Assembly (NCBI GenBank): GCA_016190785.1
Contig: JACPPX010000034.1
Location: forward strand, 1 to 5,020
Direction of reading: 5' to 3'
Length of the DNA stretch: 5,020 nt
Origin: Chloroflexota bacterium
Lineage (GTDB): Bacteria; Chloroflexota; Anaerolineae; UBA7937; JACPPX01
The notes beneath the pieces are model-generated. The model was not told where the DNA came from and did no database searches. It saw only the letters and a program-made list of their open reading frames with translations. Below, in pieces: positions 4,203 through 5,020 of this stretch. A program made the translations under genes and the position numbers. Each line of letters starts with the position of its first letter. Position 1 is the first letter of the stretch.

Positions 4203-5020
4203 CACACCATCTCAAACCAGGCAGTGAAATGCCCTAGCTGCGGCGATTTTTTAATGATGCGCACCCCCCGCACCTTATCCCGCTTGGCATGCAACTCTGC
4301 CAGGACCTGCACCACATAGTCGAGATGGCTTTGAGTGTAAACCCTACGCGGCAGAGCCAGCCGAACTAACTCCAATTTGGGGTAAACCGTCTCCCCCGTT
4401 TTTTCTTCTCGCCGCGCAAACATCACACTCCCGATTTCCACCCCCCGGATCCCGCCTTCGAGATACAGACTCACCGTCAGGGCTTGTCCTGGAAACTGGC
4501 CTTGCGGGATATGGGGCAAGAACTTTCCGGCATCAAGATATACCGCATGCCCTCCCGGAGGTTGAAACACGGGAATACCAGCCTCGATCAGCCTCTCCGC
4601 CAAATAGCGAGTCTGGCCCAGCCGGTACTTCAGGTATCTTTCGTCTAGCCCCTCCCTCAAGCCGATGGCGATGGCCTCCAGGTCCCGCCCGGCCAATCCT
4701 CCATAAGTGGGAAACCCCTCCCGCAGGATGAGTTCCGCCTTAGCCCGCTCGAACAAACTCTCATCGCGCATCGCCAAAAATCCGCCGATATTCACCAAGG
4801 CATCCTTTTTGGCACTGAAATAACAGCCATCAGCATAGGAGAAAATCTCGCGGGCAATTTCGAGCACTGACTTCTCTCCATAGCCTCGCTCGCGGAGTTT
4901 GATGAAATAAGCGTTCTCCGCGTATCGGCAGGCATCCAAGAAAAGCGGAATATTGTGCTCTACCAGGATTTCCTTCGTCCGCTGTATATTCTCCATCGAA
5001 ACCGGCTGCCCACCCCCGGA
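4202..5020 (-). CDS. tnaA: Tryptophanase (beta-eliminating PLP lyase), 5' end outside window
   Basis: Tryptophan indole-lyase: L-tryptophan to indole, pyruvate and ammonia with PLP, in the cytosol. The frame is open to the right edge: SGGGQPVSM is read before the ATG at 4996-4994, and GGQPVSM is a conserved internal block of TnaA and tyrosine phenol-lyase (TPL). That ATG is therefore not the start, and roughly 190-200 N-terminal residues lie outside. Counting from that Met: DACRYAENAYF (21-31) with Asp21, which pairs with the PLP nitrogen, and Arg24; SAKKDALVNIGGFL (61-74) with Lys64 the PLP lysine; FPTYGGLAGRDLEAIAIGLREG (95-116); GGHAVYLDA (148-156); VRLALPRRVYT (211-221) with the carboxylate-binding Arg212. 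GVEIG (185-189) has Val and Ile where TPL has Met and Arg (SMERG), which favours tryptophanase over TPL. The stop TGA (4204-4202) overlaps the start of the miniprotein. Confidence 0.88.
   Translation of the reverse strand, partial: SGGGQPVSMENIQRTKEILVEHNIPLFLDACRYAENAYFIKLRERGYGEKSVLEIAREIFSYADGCYFSAKKDALVNIGGFLAMRDESLFERAKAELILREGFPTYGGLAGRDLEAIAIGLREGLDERYLKYRLGQTRYLAERLIEAGIPVFQPPGGHAVYLDAGKFLPHIPQGQFPGQALTVSLYLEGGIRGVEIGSVMFARREEKTGETVYPKLELVRLALPRRVYTQSHLDYVVQVLAELHAKRDKVRGVRIIKKSPQLGHFTAWFEMV

Noticed and set aside
4056..4319. Plus-strand 87-codon reading frame opposite the tryptophanase end
   Set aside because: It is antisense to tryptophanase and the miniprotein and begins in the terminator T-run; no family features.
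4994..4996. ATG at this position as the tryptophanase start
   Set aside because: The eight codons before it, to the window edge, read SGGGQPVS, part of a conserved internal TnaA/TPL block, and about 190 residues of the family are still missing.

Overview
The window looks like an ordinary chromosomal stretch of a moderately GC-rich free-living bacterium. It has compact genes, short gaps and many small hairpin repeats between genes. The repeat headed GTCATCCTGA and closed by AGGATCT, the GTAG-headed hairpins, and the Thr/Pro-rich leader of the first protein remind me of Chloroflexota or similar environmental genomes. This is a weak guess from style, not from a marker gene.

Layout on the plus strand: (1) a PQQ-dependent, soluble-glucose-dehydrogenase-like secreted enzyme that is open at the left edge (1-1258); (2) after 70 bp, an NAD(P)-dependent epimerase-like SDR protein (1329-2327); (3) a 338-bp intergenic region filled with hairpin repeats and ending in a perfect TATAAT -10 box; (4) a DedA-family membrane protein (2666-3322) followed 10 bp later by a LemA-family protein (3333-3926), very likely one transcript; (5) a remnant that looks like the C-terminal tail of a second LemA, then stacked intrinsic terminators (3978-4057). 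On the minus strand, converging on those terminators, are tryptophanase (4202-5020, open at the right edge) and a 39-codon membrane miniprotein (4083-4202). The miniprotein start codon overlaps the tryptophanase stop codon in TGATG.

The three units are functionally unrelated: periplasmic sugar oxidation plus an SDR enzyme; envelope maintenance (DedA and LemA); and tryptophan breakdown to indole, pyruvate and ammonia, with a small membrane partner of unknown role. I see no RNA gene, CRISPR array, insertion sequence or defence system. The points most worth a second look are the coupled miniprotein, the synonymous-looking duplicate of the LemA tail, and the hairpin families whose ends are conserved while their stems vary, one copy of which supplies the stop codon of the SDR gene.
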